Shown piece after piece: positions 42,216-50,956 of a stretch of DNA of 64,000 nt. Under the pieces are notes generated by a model. It worked only from the letters and a program-made list of their open reading frames with translations, did no database searches and had not been told where the DNA came from. How positions within the stretch are numbered: position 1 is the first letter of the stretch; each line of letters begins with the position of its first letter. The DNA is from Pseudarthrobacter sp. PS3-L1 (GTDB taxonomy: Bacteria > Actinomycetota > Actinomycetes > Actinomycetales > Micrococcaceae), in contig NZ_JASISU010000004.1 in NCBI RefSeq assembly GCF_030063285.1, positions 558,001 to 622,000 on the forward strand. The letters are read 5' to 3'. Both the position numbers and the translations under genes were made by a program.

Positions 42216-44878
42216 CGGGCCATCCTTAATGCTCGGTTGAGTCGGTTATCCATCGCGTGAGCCAACTCGTAAGGGTCCATGTCACGCTGAACTGGAACCG
42301 TCAGGTTGTACGTGTTCCCAAGAGCCGCAGAACCGCCACCAGCAACCCCCGCAGCAGCCCCGCCAACACTTACGTCACCCGTCAGTGTTGCGGCGCTCAT
42401 AAGCGAACTAGCCGCCGCACCAACCTGTGCCTGCTGAGAAGTGATGCCCTTAGCAAAGTCACCAGCCATTGCCTTACCCGAGTTCGACGTGTACCCAGAA
42501 CCGGAGAACGGGCCACGCTTAGCCGGCGAGAACGGGAAGAAGTCACGGGCAAAATCAAGGACACCACCAACAGCGTCACCAATCGCCCCGACCATCCCAG
42601 AAATACCGTCAATGAACCCCTGAATCAGAGACCTGCCCGAATCCAGGAGCAGAGTGCCAAGGTTCCCGAGAACGCTTAGGATCTTGCCCGGCAAGTCAAT
42701 GAAGAACTGCACAAGACCAGTGATGAAGTCCCCAACGCCCGTTGTGACGTTGCTCCACGTATCGGAGAAGAACGAACCCAAGACCGCAAGGCCCGCCTGG
42801 ATGGAAGCCCAGACGGCCATAAGCGTGGGGACGAGCGTGCCAGCGAACCAGACCAGGACGTTGTTAACCGTGTCCTGGATGAACTGGAAAACGCTTTGGA
42901 AGATCGCCCTACCAAGTTCCGTCTGGGTAAAGAACCAGATCAGACCCGCGACAAGTGCCGCGATAGCTAGAACAACCAAGGCAATAGGGTTCGCGCTCAA
43001 GGCCGCATTCCAAGCCCACTGGGCAGCAGTAGCAATGCCCATAGCAACAACGCCAGCAGCCGTAGCAACCCGCTGGGCTACCATCGCAGCAGTAGCCCGG
43101 ATAGTCGCAAACATGCCAACGTTTTGGGCCGCAGTGTTTGCGCCCGTAGCCGCAGCGTGCTGCATCTCAAGGCGAATAGCCGTGACCCTGAGAATGTTGT
43201 TAGCCAAGTTCACCGGAGCCATAGCAACCTGGGCAGCCTGCAAGGAGAACATTGCACCGGCCGTAGCGGCAGTGGCAATCCTCCACGCAATGAACCCCGC
43301 CACGATCAAAGGCATAAAAGCGATGATCGTGTCCACGTTGTCAGCGAGGAACGCCAGCGTCGTGGTGAGGACCGTAAGCCCAACAGCGGCGACCTTAGCG
43401 ACAGCCCCGCCAATGTTGGGCATCTGCTTAGCGAACTCCTGCGCAGCTGGCAAGAGCGTCCTGAGAGACTGACCCATGGAAGCAAGGGCCGGGCCTAGTG
43501 CGGAACCAATCGTTCCACCAGCGGTCCCGAGCGAACCCGTGAAAGCAGTCCACGAACTGAAATCAAGCTGCCCTACAGCGTCAACAACCTGGTGGACAAC
43601 GTACGCGACGCGTTCCATGAAGCCGGGGAGCCCGGAACTGGTAACCTCGCCATCGTTGGCCGTCCATGCGGCGCCGAAAGCAGTGACCGCGCCACGCATC
43701 TCCACCAGGGCGGTTTTCGTTGTGAAAGCAAGACGCTCCATGAAGCCTGGGAAGCCCACGGAAGTAACCTCCCCATCGAAGGCAACCCAGGATGCGGAGA
43801 AAGCGAGGAAGCCGCCGCGCATCTCGCGGAAAACGTTCCCAGTGACAAGGCCGAGGCGCTCGATGAACCCATTCAGCCCAGAAGAAGTAACCTCATCCCC
43901 GCCAGCACGGAACGCGGACACAAAAGCACTGATAGAGCCGAGGATCTTATCGAAAGCAGTGAGCGCCTTATCAGCGAACCCCTCAATGACGGGGCCGGCT
44001 TTAGCGGAAAACGCCGCAGCCCACGCATCAGCGAACGGCTTCAGACGCTTCGTCAGACCTTCGAAAAGCTTCTGAATCTGGTTGAATACCGGCTTCACAA
44101 GCGGCAAGAACCCGCCAATAAGGGCAACGCCGAAGTTAGCCATAGCTGACTTCATGTTCGCGAAAGCGCCACGCGTCGTATCACCAGAACGCTTCGCAGC
44201 ACCGCCCAGATTCTCGGTCAGAACCTTGTTGAACGTCGCCGCGTCAACCTTGCCCTCAGAGACCATCTTGGTGAGCTCTTCAGACGTGACGCCATACTCT
44301 TTAGCGAGCATCTGCAAAACGCCAACGCCACGATCACCAAACTGGTTCAGGACATCGTTAGTGACCTTGCCCGAGTTAGTGACCTTGCCCATGATGGAGC
44401 CCATCTCACCCAAAGGAACTTGGGCGGTGGAAGCAGCATCAGCAACAAGCGTCAGGTACTTTGACATCTCTTCGCCGGGCTTGATACCAGACGCCAGGGC
44501 GGTGGAAGCGACGTTAGCCGCATCGCCCATCCCAAACGCTGTACCCTTCACGGCGGACAAGGCATTAGCCATGACCTCAGAGACAGTCGAGGTACTGTTA
44601 CCAAGGCCCGTCATCTTCGCCGTGGCGTCTTCAATCTGGAGGGCCTTACTGATGCCGCCCTTGATGCTAAACGCGCCAATAGCGGCCGTTACAGCACCGC
44701 CAGCAAGTAGGCCCTTACCAACGAACGAACCAATGCCCTTCACCGCAGAACCGAACGCGGTAGAGAACTTCCTCCCGCTCTCGGAACCGGAAGTCTCAAC
44801 CTCAGAGTTGACCTTCCCCCGGAAGCCTACGAATGTTGGGGCAATAGCAACTTCGCCGGCGCCTACCTGATCAGCCAT
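42212..44878 (-). CDS. Tape measure protein
   Basis: 888 residues. N-terminal part with VGKGLLAGGAVTAAIGAFSI, then TNDVLNQFGDRGVGVLQMLA and TLVADAASTAQVPLGEMGSI, the conserved block of phage tail tape measure proteins. Several hydrophobic segments follow (residues 480-680) and a Gly/Ser-rich C-terminus. At about 0.15 nm per residue it would specify a tail of about 130 nm (inference). It follows the frameshifted chaperone gene by 3 bases, as usual. Confidence 0.9.
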   Translation of the reverse strand: MADQVGAGEVAIAPTFVGFRGKVNSEVETSGSESGRKFSTAFGSAVKGIGSFVGKGLLAGGAVTAAIGAFSIKGGISKALQIEDATAKMTGLGNSTSTVSEVMANALSAVKGTAFGMGDAANVASTALASGIKPGEEMSKYLTLVADAASTAQVPLGEMGSIMGKVTNSGKVTNDVLNQFGDRGVGVLQMLAKEYGVTSEELTKMVSEGKVDAATFNKVLTENLGGAAKRSGDTTRGAFANMKSAMANFGVALIGGFLPLVKPVFNQIQKLFEGLTKRLKPFADAWAAAFSAKAGPVIEGFADKALTAFDKILGSISAFVSAFRAGGDEVTSSGLNGFIERLGLVTGNVFREMRGGFLAFSASWVAFDGEVTSVGFPGFMERLAFTTKTALVEMRGAVTAFGAAWTANDGEVTSSGLPGFMERVAYVVHQVVDAVGQLDFSSWTAFTGSLGTAGGTIGSALGPALASMGQSLRTLLPAAQEFAKQMPNIGGAVAKVAAVGLTVLTTTLAFLADNVDTIIAFMPLIVAGFIAWRIATAATAGAMFSLQAAQVAMAPVNLANNILRVTAIRLEMQHAAATGANTAAQNVGMFATIRATAAMVAQRVATAAGVVAMGIATAAQWAWNAALSANPIALVVLAIAALVAGLIWFFTQTELGRAIFQSVFQFIQDTVNNVLVWFAGTLVPTLMAVWASIQAGLAVLGSFFSDTWSNVTTGVGDFITGLVQFFIDLPGKILSVLGNLGTLLLDSGRSLIQGFIDGISGMVGAIGDAVGGVLDFARDFFPFSPAKRGPFSGSGYTSNSGKAMAGDFAKGITSQQAQVGAAASSLMSAATLTGDVSVGGAAAGVAGGGSAALGNTYNLTVPVQRDMDPYELAHAMDNRLNRALRMAR

Positions 44879-44881
44879 GTG

Positions 44882-45280
44882 TTAGGGCTCCATCCGTTTT
44901 TGCGCGAAGGCGCTACGTGCCCTCAACTTCTTAGCGAGGGCTTCTCGTTCTTCGGGAGTCACAGAATCGGCTGCTTTCGCCGTATCCCATGGGAGGTCCA
45001 AGACCAGGGGCTTTTCGTTCTTACCGAGCGTCGCGCCAACGACACGGGCGGCCGTGATCGCGTCGTAAATTTCGTGGCGACTTGCCGGATACTTCCAGCC
45101 GAGCATCGACATACTCAGATGCGAATCAAGCTCAAGGGTCAGGCCCTCAATCAAGTCGGCTGCTTCCTCATAACTGCACTCATCCCGACCTATGATGTCC
45201 GCGCTGATCCCCAGGCGGTGCCTGAAGTCATAGCGGACAGCAGGCCAATGGTTCGCTGCTAGTTTGAGGAAGGCCCAGAT
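44882..45280 (-). CDS. Tail assembly chaperone, -1 frame extension (gpT part)
   Basis: Read only as a fusion, by a -1 shift at 45286-45280. The shifted frame runs GKIWAFLKLAANHWPAVRYD, then FRHRLGISADIIGRDECSYE and continues through DLIEGLTLELDSHLSMSMLG without a stop to 44882. It adds 132 residues to the 117 of the zero frame, making a protein of about 249. The ATG at 45154 is internal and should not be the start. Such G-T fusions hold the tape measure protein during tube assembly. Confidence 0.85.
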   Translation of the reverse strand: MWAFLKLAANHWPAVRYDFRHRLGISADIIGRDECSYEEAADLIEGLTLELDSHLSMSMLGWKYPASRHEIYDAITAARVVGATLGKNEKPLVLDLPWDTAKAADSVTPEEREALAKKLRARSAFAQKRMEP

Positions 45281-45630
45281 TTTCCCTGCTGCCCGCCGAG
45301 CCGAGCGCCCACGGCCTCAAGCCAAGCCATCGCAAAGCTTAGGGTGTCGCCGCCATCCTGAAGGCCCATCAAAGTGGTTGCCTCCGGGGCGGGAATGACG
45401 TTCTGAAGCATGTAGTCAACCATCTGTATTTCGCTGAGTTCCTGCTCTTCAATTGCCATGAGGACTTTCATGCGCGCATAGGGAAGCAGGAGGGACAGGC
45501 TGATTTCACCGTCCGCTGTCGTCTGGCATTTCAGCGTGTGCTCAACAACCTGATGGCGTGGCTTAGGTCCAGGCTCGCCCGCCTTGACGGGTGCCGTGTC
45601 GTCCTTTGCCGGGGCTTTACGTGCGGTCAT
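45259..45630 (-). CDS. Tail assembly chaperone, zero-frame product (gpG part)
   Basis: 123 residues with an Ala/Lys/Pro-rich start and a folded part from about residue 30 (ISLSLLLPYARMKVLMAIEE, then TLSFAMAWLEAVGARLGG). Ends shortly after the slippery site with SGPSSN. Position between major tail protein and tape measure, and the shifted continuation, identify it as the G-type chaperone. Confidence 0.85.
   Translation of the reverse strand: MTARKAPAKDDTAPVKAGEPGPKPRHQVVEHTLKCQTTADGEISLSLLLPYARMKVLMAIEEQELSEIQMVDYMLQNVIPAPEATTLMGLQDGGDTLSFAMAWLEAVGARLGGQQGKSGPSSN
45280..45286 (-). promoter_or_regulatory. Slippery heptamer for -1 ribosomal frameshift
   Basis: Minus strand GGGAAAA in the frame G-GGA-AAA, the X-XXY-YYZ form. 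The -1 shift gives GGG-AAA and opens a frame of 132 codons, while the zero frame stops after six more codons. Frame conservation across 120 bases upstream of the first ATG of the second frame supports real use. Confidence 0.85.
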
Positions 45631-45734
45631 AACAAAACTCGTTCCTGATGGGTTTCAGATGGGTGGAACTGCAACCGGGCGCCTACCCATCAAAGAGACG
45701 CCCGGCCGCAGGTTTAGGAGCCCAAAATGGCTGA

Positions 45735-46307
45735 TTAAGGGGTGGCGGGGATAAGCCACTCGCCAAGGTGGTCGTTGTTCAGCGCCGGGGAACGGTCGAT
45801 CTTGTAGACAACCTCATACCCGAGAACGGCGCCGCGCTCAGACTTGTCCTCAGAGACAGACTCGATACTCACGTTCGCCGCAACACGGCGCCGGATGAGG
45901 CCGTTCTTGAAGATTTCCTCCGTGAACACCACGTACTTGACCGACGTGCCGCCACCATCAATGGTGATGAAGCCGTTTGCGTCCGGGGTCTTCCCCCGAA
46001 TAATTCCGCGCACCGTCTCGTCCGTCTGCGCGTACTTCACAGTCAGCGTCACGTTCGCGAGGCCAGAAGGAATCGAGAATCCGTCCTGCCAGAAGACAAT
46101 CGGGTCACCATCCGCCTCCATAGCCCACTCAAACCCGCCATCCTCCGTCAAGAGGCCAGGGAGCTTGAACGCCACAGGAAGCACATAGTCATCCGCACCG
46201 CCCTCCACCGCAGAAGGAATCGCAGTCCCGAAAGGCGCGATGCCCATGTGCCCGGTGACTGGTACGCCAACCGCTGTTACGTCATTGCCAAAGCCGTCTG
46301 CGGCCAT
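45735..46307 (-). CDS. Major tail (tube) protein
   Basis: ATG at 46307 with TGGAGGAAAAC before it. 190 residues, soluble and beta-rich: MAADGFGNDVTAVGVPVTGH, GTSVKYVVFTEEIFKNGLIR, GAVLGYEVVYKIDRSPALNN. This is the pattern of actinophage tail tube proteins. It is encoded ahead of the chaperone, separated by 104 bases that hold a hairpin (45675-45705) without a U-tract. Confidence 0.83.
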   Translation of the reverse strand: MAADGFGNDVTAVGVPVTGHMGIAPFGTAIPSAVEGGADDYVLPVAFKLPGLLTEDGGFEWAMEADGDPIVFWQDGFSIPSGLANVTLTVKYAQTDETVRGIIRGKTPDANGFITIDGGGTSVKYVVFTEEIFKNGLIRRRVAANVSIESVSEDKSERGAVLGYEVVYKIDRSPALNNDHLGEWLIPATP

Positions 46308-46322
46308 GTTTTCCTCCAAAGA

Positions 46323-46350
46323 AAAAGCCACCCGCAAACAGCGGATGGCT
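46323..46350 (-). terminator. Hairpin/U-tract upstream of the tail tube gene
   Basis: Minus strand AGCCA-T-CCGC, loop TGTTT, GCGG-G-TGGCT (one mismatch), TTTTTC. It lies 16 bases before the major tail ATG, so it may limit read-through from head to tail genes. Confidence 0.6.
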
Positions 46351-46372
46351 CAAGATGATTATTGGTTTAGGT

Positions 46373-46795
46373 CTAACTGAAAGGACTACCCACAACGGAC
46401 AGCACAAACGACATGTAACGCCGAGGGAAGCCAGAATCGTCGGCAACCTTATAAGGCCCGTTGCTGTCCGTAACGGCAGCCACAGGGTTATCAGGGGCCG
46501 TGCTGGCGCATCCCTCTACGATGGCTGTGACTAAGAGCGCCAGACTAGTAGCGGCGTCCTTCTTGAGACTGTCAGAACCAAGAACCGTCACCCCAACAGA
46601 AGTAGACCGCGTAACAACACCAGTCCGCGTGCCACTGTCATCACGCACAATCACCTGAAACGGTGGACGTGCCCTATCCGAAGGGGAAAACTCATTAGAA
46701 ACGAACCCACCAACACGGCCATGAGCAACAAGCTCAGAACGAATATGGGCCGTCAAGAACATCTCAATATCGGAGAAAATGACCGCATCAGCCAC
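46373..46795 (-). CDS. Tail completion/terminator protein
   Basis: GTG at 46795 overlapping the previous gene by 8 bases. 140 residues: FSDIEMFLTAHIRSELVAHG at the start, RPPFQVIVRDDSGTRTGVVT in the middle. Size, fold pattern and place between the HK97 gp10-like gene and the tube gene suggest the tail terminator that stops tube growth and joins head and tail. Confidence 0.7.
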   Translation of the reverse strand: MADAVIFSDIEMFLTAHIRSELVAHGRVGGFVSNEFSPSDRARPPFQVIVRDDSGTRTGVVTRSTSVGVTVLGSDSLKKDAATSLALLVTAIVEGCASTAPDNPVAAVTDSNGPYKVADDSGFPRRYMSFVLSVVGSPFS

Positions 46796-47069
46796 CAGAA
46801 ACCACCGACCTAAGAGCCCTCGCCAACGCGCCGTCCTCAGACTCCAAAACCATCGCCTTGTCATCCATAGCCGTCACCAGCACGACGTTCCTACGGGCCG
46901 CGCTTTTCACGCTAACGACAACACTGTTCCGGTATTCGCCAGTGTCAACGCGGGCATTGGCCCTAAAATTAGCGGCAACCTGCTCGCCCTTCTCAAGGAG
47001 CAAAGCAGTAATACCAGAAGAATGGCCCAGGCGGTCGAAGAAATCGTTATTGAACGTCGTTTTCCCCAT
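46788..47069 (-). CDS. HK97 gp10-like tail component
   Basis: ATG at 47069 shares one base with the previous stop; a GTG one codon earlier is possible. 93 residues, with EKGEQVAANFRANARVDTGEY, whose ARVDTGEYRNS pattern is the core motif of gp10-like proteins, then a basic and small C-terminal part. It probably belongs to the neck. Confidence 0.75.
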   Translation of the reverse strand: MGKTTFNNDFFDRLGHSSGITALLLEKGEQVAANFRANARVDTGEYRNSVVVSVKSAARRNVVLVTAMDDKAMVLESEDGALARALRSVVSGG

Positions 47070-47410
47070 CACCCGGTCACCTTCCTAATGGAAAACTCGG
47101 CACCAGGAGCCCAGCCGGTGAACGGGTTGCGCCACTGCGCGACCTCGCCCTGAACCTCCCACAGAACGTTCCTGTCGCGGATCCGGTCATGTTCCGCAAC
47201 ATCCTGATCGACACCGCAGTAAATACTCATCTGCGTTATGACCTGCCCACGGTTATCCGCCACCGTCTCGCTACTGGAGGATGGGGCAATCGCCACACCC
47301 TCCAGCTCAAGAACAGTCGCAGAGTCCCAATCAGCTAACGTCGGCTCCTGCGAATACGGGTCAATGACAGTGCCTCGCCGCAGCCGATCAACAGTCTGCC
47401 CATCAGACAT
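47069..47410 (-). CDS. Head closure (stopper) protein
   Basis: ATG at 47410 (MSDGQTVDRLRRGTVIDPYS), overlapping the connector gene by 8 bases. 113 residues, beta-rich, with WDSATVLELEGVAIAPSSS and DVAEHDRIRDRNVLWEVQGE, like the gp16/stopper proteins that seal the portal after packaging. Assignment rests on size, strand pattern and gene order. Confidence 0.68.
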   Translation of the reverse strand: MSDGQTVDRLRRGTVIDPYSQEPTLADWDSATVLELEGVAIAPSSSSETVADNRGQVITQMSIYCGVDQDVAEHDRIRDRNVLWEVQGEVAQWRNPFTGWAPGAEFSIRKVTG

Positions 47411-47852
47411 AGGGAACATCAACGCCCGCCTCTTCCCCAAGGTCAAGGTCCTCATCGAACATTGACTGCCTCGAAAGATTCCCGTACCGGATAGCGTCTG
47501 GGGCCGCTGTCCGATAAGAACGGGTGCCGGCGAATCCCATCAGGTCGTCCATTTCGTCGATCTCGGGCTGAAGGAACCAACCGCCGAGGGAACTGGCCGC
47601 GTTCCAGCGAACGTTGAACGGACCAGCCCCTTCTGAATCGACCATCTGCTTAGTCTTATCAAGGCGGCGCTGAATAGCGTCGGCTACAAAGACGAGGAAA
47701 AGAGGCTCAACGGCAGGTACTAGGGAATCCCCGTATCTGCCGTTCAGCATTACCCCAAGGCCGGCGAGCCAGCCATTAATTCTTGGCTGTTGCGCTACGG
47801 CTGGTGGTCTTGCGAGGAGTGGTTGCACCTTCGCTAGAGTCAGTTCCAGCAT
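47403..47852 (-). CDS. Head-tail connector (adaptor) protein
   Basis: 149 residues, mainly helical at the start (MLELTLAKVQPLLARPPAVA, NGWLAGLGVMLNGRYGDSLV), with VADAIQRRLDKTKQMVDSEG and a tail of acidic residues. It looks like the HK97 gp6/SPP1 gp15 type adaptor. Its first 77 bases overlap the 3' end of the preceding gene in another frame; start kept at ATG 47852 because the first helix is needed for the fold. Confidence 0.68.
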   Translation of the reverse strand: MLELTLAKVQPLLARPPAVAQQPRINGWLAGLGVMLNGRYGDSLVPAVEPLFLVFVADAIQRRLDKTKQMVDSEGAGPFNVRWNAASSLGGWFLQPEIDEMDDLMGFAGTRSYRTAAPDAIRYGNLSRQSMFDEDLDLGEEAGVDVPYV

Positions 47853-48000
47853 CGTCGCTCCCCTTCTTGGCTTCCGCCTCAGCAGCCTCCTGGGCTTTTG
47901 ATTCGTCTACCACCCAGCCATGAACCTGGTAATACTCTGCGGACACATCATCAACATCAATGGACCGCCCGGACTTGCTATGAATAAGCACTGGTGCCAC
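47776..48000 (-). CDS. Small head protein
   Basis: GTG start with AGGGG upstream. 74 residues: MAPVLIHSKSGRSIDVDDVS, then YYQVHGWVVDE and a disordered Ala/Glu/Thr-rich tail ending TSRSATAKN. It follows the capsid gene by 10 bases, where many actinophages encode a small head protein with a peptide-like fold. It may decorate the capsid or aid neck assembly. Confidence 0.65.
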   Translation of the reverse strand: MAPVLIHSKSGRSIDVDDVSAEYYQVHGWVVDESKAQEAAEAEAKKGSDDAGTDSSEGATTPRKTTSRSATAKN

Positions 48001-48010
48001 GACTATCCCC

Positions 48011-48940
48011 TTACGCTGCCGGGTTGGTGACAGCCGCTACAGGCTCGCCAAGCGTCCCGTTGGACTGGAGGACATTGCCGAGGACATAGGCGTAACGAGC
48101 CTTGAAGCGCAGAGCAACCATGTCCTTCTCTGCAAGGTTGATCCCGCCGACAGTTGCCTGATCGAGGAACTTCACCGTGATGTCCTGACGAACGCCGATC
48201 TTCACCAAGGAAGGATCCGCGACCATAGCGGTTGCCTTCGCGGCATCCCATGCACCGTTCTTCAGGTACTGGGCGTCAAGGCCGTAGATGCTGTCAGTGC
48301 CAACACCGGCGTTCAAGGACGGCAGGAACACGGTTGAGCCATCGGTTGCACGCAGGTTAGCGAGACGGAAGCGCAACCCCGAAGCAGAGAACATCACGCC
48401 TGGCTCGGCGCCAGAATCAGCGACCGCACCGGCTGCCTGGAGGATGGAACCGCCCAAGTCAGCGACACCGGCTGTAGCGGTCGGCTGGAAGATGTTCCCG
48501 GCTGCCGTAGCGGCAGCGAAAAGATCCAGCGAGGTCCATGTGGTCGGCTTGTCAGTACCGAAGAACACGGCCTGATCGAGCTTCTTACCAATGGCCTGCC
48601 CGCCAAGCTTCGTCAGGGTCTCCAGCAGGTTCTCAGTCGAGTCCTCCAGCAGATCCTCGTGCACCGGGATGATGACGGCGATTTCCTCAACCACGAACTG
48701 TTTGTTCGACCAGGTTGCCTTGGACGTTGGCTTCGTGCCGGCAGAAGTACTGACAGATTCGGACACCCACCCGGCTTCAGGCAGTGACGCCAGGACGGGG
48801 AGGTTGGTGATCTTCGTGCCAAGGGGCACATTTTCGAACGCCGACAGAGCAGCGGACGCGTTGAACGCATGGCCGAGCAGGGAATCCCGGTACTCTTCCT
48901 GGATAAGGGCGGCAACGTCGGAACGGCTGATATCAGCCAT
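48011..48940 (-). CDS. Major capsid protein (HK97 fold)
   Basis: 309 residues. N-arm SRSDVAALIQEEYRDSLLGH, then a spine and P-domain region with TWSNKQFVVEEIAVIIPVHE and DSTENLLETLTKLGGQAIGK, then KLDQAVFFGTDKPTTWTSLD, which match HK97-type capsid proteins of actinophages (no protease domain). A GGAG site precedes the ATG. It has a separate scaffold just upstream. Confidence 0.9.
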   Translation of the reverse strand: MADISRSDVAALIQEEYRDSLLGHAFNASAALSAFENVPLGTKITNLPVLASLPEAGWVSESVSTSAGTKPTSKATWSNKQFVVEEIAVIIPVHEDLLEDSTENLLETLTKLGGQAIGKKLDQAVFFGTDKPTTWTSLDLFAAATAAGNIFQPTATAGVADLGGSILQAAGAVADSGAEPGVMFSASGLRFRLANLRATDGSTVFLPSLNAGVGTDSIYGLDAQYLKNGAWDAAKATAMVADPSLVKIGVRQDITVKFLDQATVGGINLAEKDMVALRFKARYAYVLGNVLQSNGTLGEPVAAVTNPAA

Positions 48941-48970
48941 GGTGGTCTCCTAAAGGTTTTGGGTAGCTAT

Positions 48971-49558
48971 TTACTGGGATTTTCGAGCTGCGCCAAGTTG
49001 CCGGAGGGCTGATGCGGCCTTGCCCTTACCGGATCCCGTTGGCGCAGCGTCGGACTCTTCGCCTCGCGCCGGCGAAGGCCGGCGGGCAGGCTTGGAACCG
49101 GTTGCCTTTAGCAGGTACGGTTTTTCCTCGGCGATTTTCTCAAGCCGGGCCTTGATAGCGTCACCATCAGGCCCATCCTCACCAATCTCGACCTCCGAGA
49201 TGTCGCCGTAAAGCGCAATCGCGTCCTTCGGGTCAGAGAAACCAAGAGTCGCGGCCGTGGCGCGGATATCGGCGTTCACAAGTTTCGTCGTGAACTTACC
49301 CGTCACCTCGTTGGCGCCCTCTTCGCGGGCAGCATCAATTGCTTTCTGCTGCTCAGACTTATTAGCCTCCGCATGCTTCTCAGCTTCGGCGGCCTTCGTC
49401 TTGAGGTCCTCATAATCGGCATACTTCTTGTCATGCCGGGAAAGCCGGTCTTGGATAATCCTGTCAAGGTCAGCCTGCGTAGCCGGAGGAGAGTAAGAAC
49501 TCTCCATCTGCCCCGCGTCGGACGCTTCCTGGTTGCCCTCGGGCGCTGCTTCAGACAT
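48971..49558 (-). CDS. Scaffolding protein
   Basis: ATG at 49558 with TTTGGAGGAAATAT-like sequence before it. 195 residues. Ser/Glu-rich start, then a long coiled coil (KYADYEDLKTKAAEAEKHAE; KSEQQKAIDAAREEGANE), a small domain with AATLGFSDPKDAIALYGDIS and a basic C-terminus ending ALRQLGAARKSQ that should bind the capsid protein. No protease lies nearby, so scaffold release may be without cleavage. Confidence 0.85.
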   Translation of the reverse strand: MSEAAPEGNQEASDAGQMESSYSPPATQADLDRIIQDRLSRHDKKYADYEDLKTKAAEAEKHAEANKSEQQKAIDAAREEGANEVTGKFTTKLVNADIRATAATLGFSDPKDAIALYGDISEVEIGEDGPDGDAIKARLEKIAEEKPYLLKATGSKPARRPSPARGEESDAAPTGSGKGKAASALRQLGAARKSQ

Positions 49559-49620
49559 ATTTCCTCCGTGAATCCGTCGATATACCGGCAAAATGAGCAG
49601 TTGCCGTCACTGCATCCCCG

Positions 49621-50952
49621 CTAAACGGGTGGGGTTTGTGGGAGTGCTGCTATAGCGCGCACCGAATCTCCTGATTTCGCCTGTATGGCCTCAGGAATGA
49701 CCTGATCGCCGTTCTTGCGGGCGTAATCAGCAGCTTCAATAGCGTCGTCCTTAGACCAGCCAGGGATCATCGCAAAGAGCATTTCGAGGGGAGCGTTTAG
49801 GGTCTTCAGCTTCACCATGGAGTCGCTGATCTGGGCTAGAGACCTCGAAGAAGTGTCCTGCCAGTGCAGTTGCGAGGAAGAGTCCTGCGCCGCAGCCTCC
49901 ATGCCAAGGATCGCCGCGCTATTTCGCATGGCCTGCTCATAACCTTCGCCCATGACAACTTTGAGGTCATCAAGGTTTCGGAAGTACCCAGATTCGGCGG
50001 CCGCAATGCCCTCGGCGGACATGTTGACGATAGCGCCAAGCATGTAATGCGGAGGAACCTGCAAAACTGCCGAGAAATGCTTGATGTGGGTGTCAACCGC
50101 GGAAGCGACCTGCCCAATATCGGCGGCCGTGAAGTTCCCAAACCTGACCTCACCCTCGCCAGAGCCGTGAATCATGGTGTCAATGGAGGGCCTGACCAGC
50201 GCATTCCCGTTAGTATCCCTGCCGATAGTGCCGCCAGACTGCCACATCTGGGGGAACGCGCCGTAACGCTGAACCATCTGCAACGTGAAAGTCGCATCCA
50301 CGATCCGCTTGTACACCGGGAACGCCGGCTGCATAGGGGACCTTGGAACGCCTTCCATCGCAAACTCTGAAGCAATCATCGAAACAGGAGTGAACCCAAG
50401 ATCATGCGGGATTACTTCAAGCTTCTCGATCTTCTTCGGTGTGCCCTTGATGATGTAGCGGGCCTCGGCGTCAAAGAAATACCAGAGCTTGTCATTGACG
50501 CGATGCAAAACGTACTCCGGATCCTCATCCCAAGGCTCCGCTTTAGTCTGGAACGTCTGGTGAGAAGACAAGGGGCGCATGACAACGCCATCACCATCCG
50601 CGGGAAGGGACATCAGGAAGCTGTAGCCAAGGCCAACAACCTCACGGTTCAGAGCCCCCTGGCGGCCGTCCATCCCATTGGCCTGCCAAGCATCACTCCA
50701 CACCCTGCCGTCACTATAGCCATCAGCTATGAGCCCCTGAGCGATACAATCCCTTGCGAACTGAAGCCACGGAGAAGCGGCCTTGCGGAAAAGATCCTTG
50801 TACTCAAGGTCCGCATGTTCTGGCATCCACGTCCTAGCCAAAGCGCCGTCAATGTTCTTCTGGACAAAGCGAAGGCGTGCCCATTCCTTCGTAGCGGCAG
50901 GCAAAATGTCATCGGCTATGAGCTGAGATAATTCAGTCTGATTCAGCACCAT
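49621..50952 (-). CDS. Portal protein
   Basis: 443 residues of SPP1 gp6-like portal fold. VVGLGYSFLMSLPADGDGVV near 105, PHDLGFTPVSMIASEFAMEG near 190, VDTHIKHFSAVLQVPPHYML near 290 and the stem helices with GYEQAMRNSAAILGMEAAAQ match the family. It forms the dodecameric vertex for DNA packaging and overlaps nothing; 4 bases separate it from the large terminase. Confidence 0.92.
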   Translation of the reverse strand: MVLNQTELSQLIADDILPAATKEWARLRFVQKNIDGALARTWMPEHADLEYKDLFRKAASPWLQFARDCIAQGLIADGYSDGRVWSDAWQANGMDGRQGALNREVVGLGYSFLMSLPADGDGVVMRPLSSHQTFQTKAEPWDEDPEYVLHRVNDKLWYFFDAEARYIIKGTPKKIEKLEVIPHDLGFTPVSMIASEFAMEGVPRSPMQPAFPVYKRIVDATFTLQMVQRYGAFPQMWQSGGTIGRDTNGNALVRPSIDTMIHGSGEGEVRFGNFTAADIGQVASAVDTHIKHFSAVLQVPPHYMLGAIVNMSAEGIAAAESGYFRNLDDLKVVMGEGYEQAMRNSAAILGMEAAAQDSSSQLHWQDTSSRSLAQISDSMVKLKTLNAPLEMLFAMIPGWSKDDAIEAADYARKNGDQVIPEAIQAKSGDSVRAIAALPQTPPV

Positions 50953-50956
50953 ACAA

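Noticed and set aside
40368..42260. A 630-codon open frame on the plus strand, opposite the tail-tip genes
   Set aside because: It is the mirror of two well supported leftward tail genes. Its product is rich in Arg, His, Pro and Asn without domains, and it has no promoter or ribosome site. The length is a by-product of GC-rich codon bias.
45154..45156. ATG at 45154 as start of a separate 90-residue gene
   Set aside because: The same frame is open and protein-like up to the slippery site at 45286-45280, so this is the 3' part of a frameshifted chaperone.
45675..45705. Terminator between the major tail gene and the chaperone gene
   Set aside because: CCGGGCG/CGCCCGG forms a stem, but no U-tract follows on the minus strand, and the loop is 17 bases.
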